DNA of 5,353 nt, from positions 1 through 5,353 of the forward strand of contig CAZVAR010000196.1 of the NCBI GenBank assembly GCA_964625225.1, read 5' to 3'. The DNA is from CAZVAR01 sp964625225. GTDB taxonomy: Bacteria; Pseudomonadota; Alphaproteobacteria; JAJUGE01. Positions 1 through 5,298 of the stretch are shown in pieces. The translations under genes and the position numbers were made by a program. The notes below the pieces were generated by a model. The model was given only the letters and a program-made list of their open reading frames with translations, was not told where the DNA came from and made no database searches. Within the stretch, counting starts at the first letter, position 1. Every line of letters starts with the position of its first letter.

Positions 1-1171
1 CCTCCTCGGCCTGCTGCTTGACCAGGCCGGATCCGGGAACGACAAGGGCCCGCACGCCCTCGGCGACGCGGCGGCCCTTGGCCACCGCCGCGGCGGCGCG
101 CAGATCCTCGATGCGCCCGTTGGTACAGGAGCCGATGAAGACCGTGTCGATCCGGATCTCGCTGAGCGGCATGCCCGCGGTCAGGCCCATATAGCGGAGC
201 GCCCGCTCGATCGCCGCGCGGCGCGTCGGGTCCGCCTCCTCCGCGGGGTCCGGCACCCGGCCGGTGATCGGCAGCGCGTCCTGCGGGCTGTTGCCCCAGG
301 TCACGTGGGGCGCGATCTCATCGGCCTTCAGCACGACCGTGGTGTCGTATCGCGCCCCCTGGTCCGACGGCAGGGTTTTCCAGAGCCGCACCGCCGCCTC
401 CCAGGCTGCGCCCTTCGGCGCGTACGGCCGCCCCTTGAGATACTCGAAGGTCGTCTCGTCCGGCGCGATCAGCCCGGCGCGGGCGCCCGCCTCGATCGAC
501 ATGTTGCAGACGGTCATCCGGCCCTCCATCGAGAGGTTCCGGATCGCATCGCCGGCATATTCGATGACGTGGCCGGTGCCGCCGCCGGTGCCGATCTTGC
601 CGATGATCGCAAGGATGATGTCCTTGGCGGTGACGCCGACCGGCAGCGTGCCGTCGACCCGGATCAGCATGTTCTTGGCCGGCTTCTGCAGCAGCGTCTG
701 GGTCGCCAGGACGTGCTCGACCTCGGAGGTGCCAATGCCGAAGGCGAGCGCGCCGAAGGCGCCGTGGGTCGAGGTATGGCTGTCGCCGCAGACGATGGTT
801 GTGCCGGGCTGGGTCAGTCCCTGCTCCGGTCCGATGATGTGGACGATGCCCTGTCGGATATCGTTGACCGGAAAATAGGGGACCCCGAACTCCGCGACGT
901 TCTGTTCCAGGGTCTCGACCTGGAGGCGGGACTCGGGGTCCTCGATGCCGCGGCTGCGGTCGGTGGTCGGGACGTTATGATCGGCCACCGCGAGCGTCGC
1001 GTCGGGCCGGCGCACCCGCCGGCCGGCGACGCGCAGCCCCTCGAACGCCTGCGGACTGGTCACCTCGTGGACGAGGTGACGGTCGATATAGATGAGGCAG
1101 GTGCCGTCGGGCAGGCGCTCGACGACGTGGCTGTCCCAGATCTTGTCGAATAGGGTGCGCGGTTCGGACAT
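1..1171 (-). CDS. leuC: 3-isopropylmalate dehydratase large subunit, C-terminal part outside window
   Basis: LeuC pairs with LeuD to isomerise 2-isopropylmalate to 3-isopropylmalate in cytosolic leucine biosynthesis, using a [4Fe-4S] cluster. The minus-strand frame is open from ATG at 1171 to the window edge, giving 390 codons; the family is usually about 465-470 residues, so roughly the last 80 are missing. Visible hallmarks are MSEPRTLFDKIWDSHVV at the N-terminus, YIDRHLVHEVTSPQAF (28-43), the aconitase-family stretch CGDSHTSTHGAFGALAFGIG (128-147), GTGGGTGHVIEYAG (194-207) and FIGSCTNGRIEDLR (345-358). Cys349 in the last motif should be the first cluster ligand; the other two lie beyond the edge. 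A GGGAG at 1182-1186 sits 10 nt before the ATG. It follows rplS after a hairpin-rich gap, so it may be read through from the ribosomal operon or have its own promoter; I found no convincing one. The family call is certain. Confidence 0.97.
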   Translation of the reverse strand, partial: MSEPRTLFDKIWDSHVVERLPDGTCLIYIDRHLVHEVTSPQAFEGLRVAGRRVRRPDATLAVADHNVPTTDRSRGIEDPESRLQVETLEQNVAEFGVPYFPVNDIRQGIVHIIGPEQGLTQPGTTIVCGDSHTSTHGAFGALAFGIGTSEVEHVLATQTLLQKPAKNMLIRVDGTLPVGVTAKDIILAIIGKIGTGGGTGHVIEYAGDAIRNLSMEGRMTVCNMSIEAGARAGLIAPDETTFEYLKGRPYAPKGAAWEAAVRLWKTLPSDQGARYDTTVVLKADEIAPHVTWGNSPQDALPITGRVPDPAEEADPTRRAAIERALRYMGLTAGMPLSEIRIDTVFIGSCTNGRIEDLRAAAAVAKGRRVAEGVRALVVPGSGLVKQQAEE

Positions 1172-1224
1172 GCGTAGGTGACTCCCGGGGACGGCTCTTC
1201 TTGGGCGGCTTTCGCTGTTATCTT

Positions 1225-1332
1225 GTCATTGCCGGGCCGGTCCCGGCAATCCAGGGGGCCGGCGTCCTGCCGGCGATCGCTGGCTGCCCGGGGCGTGCCC
1301 GGGCATGACGGAGGCGACCGGGGCGGTCGCCT
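1225..1332. repeat. Cluster of four palindromic hairpins (REP/BIME-like) between rplS and leuC
   Basis: Four consecutive inverted repeats are visible. (1) 1228-1236 pairs with 1242-1250, 9 bp perfect with a 5-nt loop. (2) 1258-1263 pairs with 1269-1274, 6 bp, arms GCCGGC. (3) 1285-1292 pairs with 1298-1305, 8 bp perfect with a 5-nt loop. (4) 1312-1319 pairs with 1325-1332, 8 bp perfect with a 5-nt loop. In addition 1225-1237 can pair with 1297-1309 at 11 of 13 positions, closing hairpins 1-3 into one cruciform. No T-run follows any stem on either strand, so this does not look like a simple intrinsic terminator. Read on the minus strand it would encode a string like LDCRDRPGND, a style of translated repeat I associate with dispersed intergenic palindromes in alphaproteobacteria. 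That family link is recall and not a search result. Confidence 0.8.
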
Positions 1333-1356
1333 GCCGCCCCGCAACCGACCTCGATC

Positions 1357-1797
1357 TCAGCTCGTGGTCTCCTGATTCTCCACGGCGGGCTGGTCGCCGG
1401 CCGGCAGTTCGGCGGCGGCCCGCATCGTCACGCCGCCGGTGCGGGCGCGCTCGACGATGCGCGCGGCGCGGCCGGTGCGGCCCCGCAGATAGTAGAGCTT
1501 CGCGCGGCGGACGCGCCCTTGACGGATCACCACGATGCTGTCGACGTTGGGCGAGTAGAGCGGGAACACGCGCTCCACCCCCTCGCCGAAGGACAGCTTG
1601 CGGACCGTGAAGGACGAGTTGATCCCCGCATTCTTGCGCGCGATGCAGACCCCCTCATAGGCCTGGATGCGCTCGCGCTGGCCTTCGACCACCTTGTAGT
1701 TGACGCGCACCGTGTCGCCGGGGCGGAAATCGGGGATCGCCTTGCCGTCGGTCAGACGGGCGATCTGCTCCTGCTCGAGCGCCTCTATGATGTTCAT
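1357..1797 (-). CDS. rplS: 50S ribosomal protein L19
   Basis: L19 sits at the 30S-50S interface of the ribosome. The 146-residue product starts MNIIEALEQEQIARL and has the family core: IPDFRPGDTVRVNYKVVEG (21-39), RIQAYEGVCIARKNAGINSSFTVRK (43-67), a GEGVERVFPLYSPNVDSI stretch (about 71-88) and VRRAKLYYLRGRTGRAARI (96-114). E. coli L19 is about 115 residues, so some 30 residues at the C-terminus (ending PAVENQETTS) are a low-complexity extension beyond the fold. A longer open frame continues upstream, but that part is the shadow of trmD. The ATG at 1797 is chosen because the protein then begins where L19 begins and an AAAGGA lies 8 nt upstream (1806-1811). The start overlaps the trmD stop as ATGA, which suggests translational coupling. 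It is the last gene of the ribosomal block before the hairpin cluster. Confidence 0.97.
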   Translation of the reverse strand: MNIIEALEQEQIARLTDGKAIPDFRPGDTVRVNYKVVEGQRERIQAYEGVCIARKNAGINSSFTVRKLSFGEGVERVFPLYSPNVDSIVVIRQGRVRRAKLYYLRGRTGRAARIVERARTGGVTMRAAAELPAGDQPAVENQETTS

Positions 1798-2510
1798 GGC
1801 ACCAGTCCTTTCTCTTTCGCCGCGACGTACCGTGCCCACAGGTCCGGCCGCCGCTCCCTCGTCACCCGTTCGGCCTGGGCGAGCCGCCAGGCGCGAATCC
1901 GCTCGTGGTGCCCGGAGAGCAGGACCTCCGGCACCGGCCGGCCGTTCCAGTCCTGCGGCCGGGTGTAGTGCGGGTACTCCAGGAGGCCCCGCTCGAAACT
2001 CTCCTCCGCCAGCGATTCCGGCGCCCCGAGCACGCCAGGCAGCAGCCGCACGCAGGCGTCCAGCAGACATATGGCTGCCGGTTCCCCGCCCGACAGCACG
2101 AAATCGCCGAGACTGATCTCCTCGGCCTGCCGTGCGTCCAGCACCCGCTGGTCGACGCCCTCGTAGCGGCCGCAGAGCAGCGTGACCGCCGGCCCGGCGG
2201 CGAGCTCCCGAACCCGCGCCTGCGTCAGCGGCGCCCCGCGCGGCGTGAGATAGATCAGCGGCCCGCGTGGATCGAACGCGGCCTCGATTGCCGCGTCGAC
2301 CACGTCCGGTCGCATCACCATGCCCGCGCCGCCCCCGAAGGGAGTATCGTCGACGGAACGGTGCTTATCGCGCGCAAAGGTGCGAATGTCCACCGTTTCC
2401 AGCAGCCACGCTCCGCTCTCCAGCCCCTTGCCGGCCAGCGAGTGGCCGAGCGGCCCCGGGAACATCTCGGGGAACAGGGTCAGGACGACCGCGCGCCAGG
2501 GCTCACCCAT
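1794..2510 (-). CDS. trmD: tRNA (guanine-N1)-methyltransferase TrmD
   Basis: TrmD methylates N1 of G37 next to the anticodon, using S-adenosylmethionine, and so prevents +1 frameshifting. The 238-residue product has a full-length SPOUT fold: LTLFPEMFPGPLGHSLAGKGL (10-30), DDTPFGGGAGMVMRPDV (54-70), YLTPRG (87-92), CGRYEGVDQRV (113-123) and the knot region SLGDFVLSGGEPAAICLLDACVR (133-155), followed by PGVLGAPESLAEESF and YPHYTRP (179-185). Arg155 aligns with the catalytic Arg154 of the Haemophilus/E. coli enzymes. The position of their catalytic Asp169 is Glu170 here (EESF instead of EDSF). The ATG at 2510 has a strong GAGGAGGA 8 nt upstream (2519-2526) inside rimM. It overlaps the rimM stop by 8 bases and the rplS start by 4, a tightly coupled trio. 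Confidence 0.97.
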   Translation of the reverse strand: MGEPWRAVVLTLFPEMFPGPLGHSLAGKGLESGAWLLETVDIRTFARDKHRSVDDTPFGGGAGMVMRPDVVDAAIEAAFDPRGPLIYLTPRGAPLTQARVRELAAGPAVTLLCGRYEGVDQRVLDARQAEEISLGDFVLSGGEPAAICLLDACVRLLPGVLGAPESLAEESFERGLLEYPHYTRPQDWNGRPVPEVLLSGHHERIRAWRLAQAERVTRERRPDLWARYVAAKEKGLVP

Positions 2511-3159
2511 GTCGGCGGTCCTCCTCGTCGGTCCCCGGCCGCAGCAGGCTTTCCGGCGGCGCCACCACGATCCGCCGGCCGGCCAGGTCCACGACCGGGA
2601 CGTACTCGCGGGTGAAGGGCAGGACGAGCGGCATGCCGCCCGCGGCCGGCTGCACCTCGATCACGTCGCCGGCACCGAAATCGTAGAGCGCCCGCACCGT
2701 CCCGAACCGGCTGCCGTCCTCGAGATCGACCGGCAGCCCGATCAGGTCGGCGTGATAGTACTCCTCCTCCTCCGGCGCCGGCAGCGCCGCGCGCGGTACG
2801 TAGAGCCGAACACCCCGCAGCGCCTCGGCCGCGTCGCGGTCGGCCACTCCTTCGATCTGCCCCAGCACCACGCCGCCGCGCTCACCCGTAACCTTGAGCC
2901 GGAACCGGCGCCGCCCGCTCGCGTCGGTGACCGGCCCGTAGGCCGCCACGTCGCGGGGCCGCGCGGTGAAGGGCTTGATGCGTACGCCGCCCCGGATGCC
3001 ATGCGCGCCGACGATGACGCCGAGGCAGACCCTGTCCGCCGCTGGAGCGGCAGCCGCCGTCCCGCCTTCGCCGGGCGGGGCGAAGGCATCGGGCGGCGCA
3101 CGCCCGCTTTCCTCGCCTCTTGCCGGCGAGGAGCGGGGAGGGGGGTGTTGCCGGGGCAT
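2503..3159 (-). CDS. rimM: Ribosome maturation factor RimM with repeat-derived N-terminal extension
   Basis: RimM binds S19 and helps the 30S head mature. The recognisable protein begins at about residue 43: RVCLGVIVGAHGIRGGVRIKPFT (43-65) opens the N-terminal beta-barrel. EEYYHADLIGLPV (132-144) enters the PRC-barrel, which includes GTVRALYDFGAGDVIEV (153-169) and LPFTREYVPVVD (180-191). That part is 176 residues, the normal family length. Residues 1-42 are a Pro/Gly/Ala/Arg-rich leader encoded by a palindromic element (3064-3137). The only in-frame start I find is the ATG at 3159; between it and Val44 (GTC) there is no ATG, GTG, TTG or CTG. No Shine-Dalgarno precedes it: the 22 nt after the rpsP stop read CCTCCGGCTCCGCGG-like on the mRNA. 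The family call is firm. The start is less certain, and a non-canonical start nearer residue 42 or a processed product cannot be excluded. Confidence 0.93.
   Translation of the reverse strand: MPRQHPPPRSSPARGEESGRAPPDAFAPPGEGGTAAAAPAADRVCLGVIVGAHGIRGGVRIKPFTARPRDVAAYGPVTDASGRRRFRLKVTGERGGVVLGQIEGVADRDAAEALRGVRLYVPRAALPAPEEEEYYHADLIGLPVDLEDGSRFGTVRALYDFGAGDVIEVQPAAGGMPLVLPFTREYVPVVDLAGRRIVVAPPESLLRPGTDEEDRRHG
3064..3137. repeat. Palindromic repeat-like element inside the 5' end of rimM
   Basis: Two inverted repeats lie back to back. 3064-3072 (GCCTTCGCC) pairs perfectly with 3079-3087 over a 6-nt loop. 3110-3117 pairs with 3125-3132 over a 7-nt loop, and after a 2-nt bulge the stem extends by 3103-3107 with 3133-3137, giving 13 bp. 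The minus-strand translation is a string of the type PPRSSPARGEESGR followed by PPDAFAPPGEGG. I recognise this as the style of dispersed intergenic palindromes in alphaproteobacterial genomes that are often translated as SPLAGE-like peptides. It lies wholly within the extra leader of RimM and ends just before the conserved domain. Copy number elsewhere in the genome cannot be seen from this window. Confidence 0.65.
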
Positions 3160-3181
3160 GGCACGCCGCGGAGCCGGAGGT

Positions 3182-3526
3182 TCAGCCCGCCGCTTCGGCC
3201 TGCTGCGCCTTCAGGCGCTCCTGCGCCTTGGCCTTGGGCTGGTTTTTCTTGGTCTGATTCGGCACCGGGCGCGGCTCGATGATGCCGGCCTGTCCGAGGA
3301 ACTTCGCGACCCGGTCGGTCGGCTGGGCGCCGACCGAGATCCAGTGCCGGATCCGGTCCTCGACCAGTTTCACCCGATCCGGATGGTCGGCCGGCAACAT
3401 CGGATTGTAGGAGCCCAGCCGCTCGATGAAGCGGCCGTCGCGCGGCGCGGTCGCCTCGGCGACGACGATCCGGTAGAACGGCCGCTTCTTGGCGCCGCCG
3501 CGGGTCAGACGAATCCTCAGGGCCAT
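3182..3526 (-). CDS. rpsP: 30S ribosomal protein S16
   Basis: S16 is a small-subunit protein needed for assembly of the 30S body. The 114-residue product starts MALRIRLTRGGAKKRPFYRIVVAEATAPRDGRFIERLGSYNP, the unmistakable S16 N-terminus. It continues with VKLVEDRIRHWISVGAQPTDRVAKFLGQAGI (about 52-82). The E. coli protein is about 82 residues; the last 30 or so here are a Lys/Gln/Ala-rich tail (KKNQPKAKAQERLKAQQ), which is common in alphaproteobacterial S16. The ATG at 3526 has GAGGAA 8 nt upstream (3535-3540). The gene lies 102 bp after ffh and 22 bp before the rimM start. The ffh-rpsP gap is more A/T-rich near rpsP but shows no convincing promoter, so it is probably cotranscribed with ffh. 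Confidence 0.98.
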   Translation of the reverse strand: MALRIRLTRGGAKKRPFYRIVVAEATAPRDGRFIERLGSYNPMLPADHPDRVKLVEDRIRHWISVGAQPTDRVAKFLGQAGIIEPRPVPNQTKKNQPKAKAQERLKAQQAEAAG

Positions 3527-3628
3527 GCTCTGCTTTCCTCGATGCGGTTCAACATAATCCGGTTCTCCGAAATTCGTTCGGCCCGGCGCCGCTTCCCCTC
3601 CGCTTGCGGGGATCGGGCGCGCGACGCC

Positions 3629-4981
3629 TTACCGCGGCGGCATCAGGCCCGGAATGCCGGCGCGCATCAGCGCCTTCCGGTCCATCTTGCCGACCCGCTT
3701 CATCATGGTCTGCATCTGCTGGAACTGCTTCAACAGCCGGTTCACGTCCTGCACGCTGGTGCCGGAGCCGGCGGCGATGCGCTGTTTGCGCGATGCCTTG
3801 ATCATCTCCGGCCGCCGTCGCTCGGCCGGCGTCATCGACAGGACGATCGCCTCCTGCCGCGCGATCAGCTTCTCGTCGATCTTCGCCTGACCGAGCTGCT
3901 TCTGAAGCTGGCCGACGCCCGGTAGCATCTTCAGGATGCCCGACAGCCCGCCCATCTTCTTCATCTGGCGAAGCTGCGACAGGAAGTCCTCCAGATCGAT
4001 CTGCCCCTTCTGCAGCTTCTTGGCGAGCTTCTCGGCGTCTTCCTGCTCAATCGTCTCGGCGGCGCGCTCGACCAGGCTGACCACGTCGCCCATGCCGAGA
4101 ATGCGGCTGGCCATGCGCTCGGGGTGGAACACCTCGAGCGCGCTCATCTTCTCGCCGGTGCCGAGGAACTTGATCGGACGCCCGGTCACGGCCCGCATCG
4201 AGAGGGCGGCGCCGCCGCGCGCGTCGCCGTCCACGCGGGTCAGCACGATGCCGGTGATGCCGATCCGCTCGTGGAAGGCCTGGGCGACGTTGACCGCGTC
4301 CTGACCGGTCATCGCGTCGGCGACCAGCAGCGTCTCGGCCGGACGCACGGCGTCGCGCACGGCGATCGCCTCGCGCATCATTGCCTCGTCGATGCCGAGG
4401 CGGCCCGCAGTGTCGATGAAGACCACGTCGTAGCCCTCGCGCCGCGCCGTATCCATGGCGCGGCGGGCGATCGCGACGGGGAGTTCGCCGAAGATGATGG
4501 GCAGGGTGGTGACGCCGATCTGGCGGCCGATCTGCTCGAGCTGCTGCTGCGCCGCCGGCCGGTGCACGTCGACCGAGGCCATCAGCACGCGCTTTTTTTC
4601 GCGCTCCTTCAGCCGCAGCGCCAGCTTGCCGGTCGTGGTGGTCTTGCCCGAGCCCTGGAGGCCCACCATCAGCACCGGGACCGGGGGTGCTGCGCGCAGG
4701 TCCACGTCGGCGGCCTCGCCGCCCAGCATCTCAACCAGATGGTCGTGGACGATCTTGACGACCTGCTGGCCCGGAGTCACGGACCGCAGCACCTGTTGTC
4801 CGACCGCCTTCTCGCGGACCTGGTCGATGAAATTCTTGACGACCGGAAGGGCGACGTCCGCCTCAAGCAAAGCGACGCGTACTTCGCGCAGCGCGGCGGT
4901 GACGTCGGCCTCGTTCAGCGCGCCGCGCCGGCGCAGCCGGTCGAACACGCCGCCCAGGCGTTCCTGCAAGCTCTCGAACAC
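3629..4981 (-). CDS. ffh: Signal recognition particle GTPase Ffh (SRP54)
   Basis: Ffh binds 4.5S RNA and signal sequences of nascent membrane and secreted proteins, and hands the ribosome to FtsY by reciprocal GTP hydrolysis. From the GTG at 4981 the protein is 450 residues, normal for the family. N domain: MFESLQERLGGVFDRLRRRGALNEADV. G domain: G1 GLQGSGKTTTTGKLA (107-121), G2-region DVHRPAA (138-144), G3 DTAGR (190-194), G4 TRVDGDARGG (248-257), G5 GTGEK (274-278). M domain: methionine-rich, with the RNA-binding stretch KASRKQRIAAGSGTSVQDVNRLLKQF (395-420). A TTG at 5011 would add ten residues that are not typical of Ffh. GTG is preferred because MFESL is the usual N-terminus and GGGAG (4990-4994) has the same 8-nt spacing as in rpsP, trmD and rplS. 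G4 has Arg where TKxD is typical. It heads the operon behind the promoter at 5096-5124. Confidence 0.97.
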   Translation of the reverse strand: MFESLQERLGGVFDRLRRRGALNEADVTAALREVRVALLEADVALPVVKNFIDQVREKAVGQQVLRSVTPGQQVVKIVHDHLVEMLGGEAADVDLRAAPPVPVLMVGLQGSGKTTTTGKLALRLKEREKKRVLMASVDVHRPAAQQQLEQIGRQIGVTTLPIIFGELPVAIARRAMDTARREGYDVVFIDTAGRLGIDEAMMREAIAVRDAVRPAETLLVADAMTGQDAVNVAQAFHERIGITGIVLTRVDGDARGGAALSMRAVTGRPIKFLGTGEKMSALEVFHPERMASRILGMGDVVSLVERAAETIEQEDAEKLAKKLQKGQIDLEDFLSQLRQMKKMGGLSGILKMLPGVGQLQKQLGQAKIDEKLIARQEAIVLSMTPAERRRPEMIKASRKQRIAAGSGTSVQDVNRLLKQFQQMQTMMKRVGKMDRKALMRAGIPGLMPPR

Positions 4982-5095
4982 GCCGTCCGCTCCCGTGTCG
5001 CCCCGTGCCAACGCGAAACGCGCCGGTGCGCGAACCCTCGCGGACCGACGGACCCCGGCAGGGGCGGGACTGCCCTAACCTGGAGAAGTGGTCGG

Positions 5096-5124
5096 AATGT
5101 ATGGAGGGCCGGGACCGTCGTCAA
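5096..5124 (-). promoter_or_regulatory. Putative sigma70-type promoter of the ffh operon
   Basis: On the minus strand, TTGACG (5119-5124, 5 of 6 to the -35 consensus) is followed after exactly 17 nt by TACATT (5096-5101, 4 of 6 to the -10 consensus). Transcription would start near 5088-5090 and give a leader of about 105 nt before the ffh GTG. It is the best match I find upstream of ffh, in an otherwise very GC-rich stretch. Confidence 0.55.
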
Positions 5125-5228
5125 GGCGAAGCCGTGCCCGCGGCCGGGTCCCGGCACCGTGCCGCCGCTCCGGCCCCGGACCGAGGCATCTAAAATCTAA
5201 AATTTACATAGAATATCAAATATTTACC

Positions 5229-5243
5229 TTAACGAATCGTTAA
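5229..5243. promoter_or_regulatory. Putative CtrA box with embedded GANTC methylation site
   Basis: The 15 bases TTAACGAATCGTTAA form a perfect TTAA-N7-TTAA, the binding consensus of the alphaproteobacterial response regulator CtrA, and also a 6-bp inverted repeat about a 3-nt centre. The next base is C, so TTAAC-N6-TTAAC also fits. The spacer contains GAATC (5234-5238), a GANTC site for CcrM methylase. The box lies 55 bp upstream of the plus-strand ATG at 5299, a plausible distance for activation or repression of that gene. It is over 100 bp from the ffh promoter. The motif match is direct; CtrA control is inferred and assumes an alphaproteobacterial host. Confidence 0.55.
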
Positions 5244-5298
5244 CGGTCAACAAACAGGTTCGGCGCTCTTTGACGCCAACTGGAGAAGGGCGGCGAGG

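Larger units (their letters stand above)
4982..5298. other. Divergent intergenic region: ffh leader, promoter and AT-rich island
   Basis: No gene is supported in these 317 bases; open frames on both strands lack family resemblance. The left part (4982-5187) is GC-rich and holds the ffh leader and its promoter. It also includes a short palindrome CGGCA-N3-TGCCG near 5150-5165. The right part (5188-5243) is abruptly AT-rich, with 11 G/C in 56 bases. It begins with a 7-nt tandem repeat (ATCTAAA twice, 5188-5201) and ends in the TTAA-N7-TTAA box. From 5244 to 5298 composition returns toward GC and leads into the divergent plus-strand gene. Confidence 0.7.

Noticed and set aside
305..1153. Long plus-strand open frame (282 codons) opposite leuC
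   Set aside because: It is the antisense shadow of leuC in a GC-rich genome; the product is Asp/Arg/Ala-rich with no family resemblance, while the minus strand encodes clear LeuC motifs.
1201..1250. Separate leuC promoter (GATAAC as -10)
   Set aside because: No -35 element at suitable spacing; the nearest TTGCCG is 21 nt away and lies inside a hairpin arm.
1285..1305. Intrinsic terminator for the rplS end
   Set aside because: The stem is strong but no U-run follows on either strand, so Rho-independent termination is not supported.
1060..1344. Small minus-strand frame across the rplS-leuC gap (94 codons)
   Set aside because: It is the translation of the palindromic cluster running into an alternative frame of leuC; no protein family is seen.
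1798..2070. N-terminal extension of rplS frame by 91 codons
   Set aside because: It overlaps trmD in another frame; L19 begins at the ATG at 1797, which has its own AAAGGA and the ATGA overlap.
3590..3628. Terminator or repeat between ffh and rpsP
   Set aside because: CCCC-N9-GGGG and short GC palindromes exist, but the stems are only 4 bp and there is no T-run; not enough to call.
4124..5200. Plus-strand open frame of 358 codons opposite ffh
   Set aside because: It mirrors ffh codon structure and yields a His/Asp/Arg-rich string with no domain; the minus strand holds all Ffh motifs.
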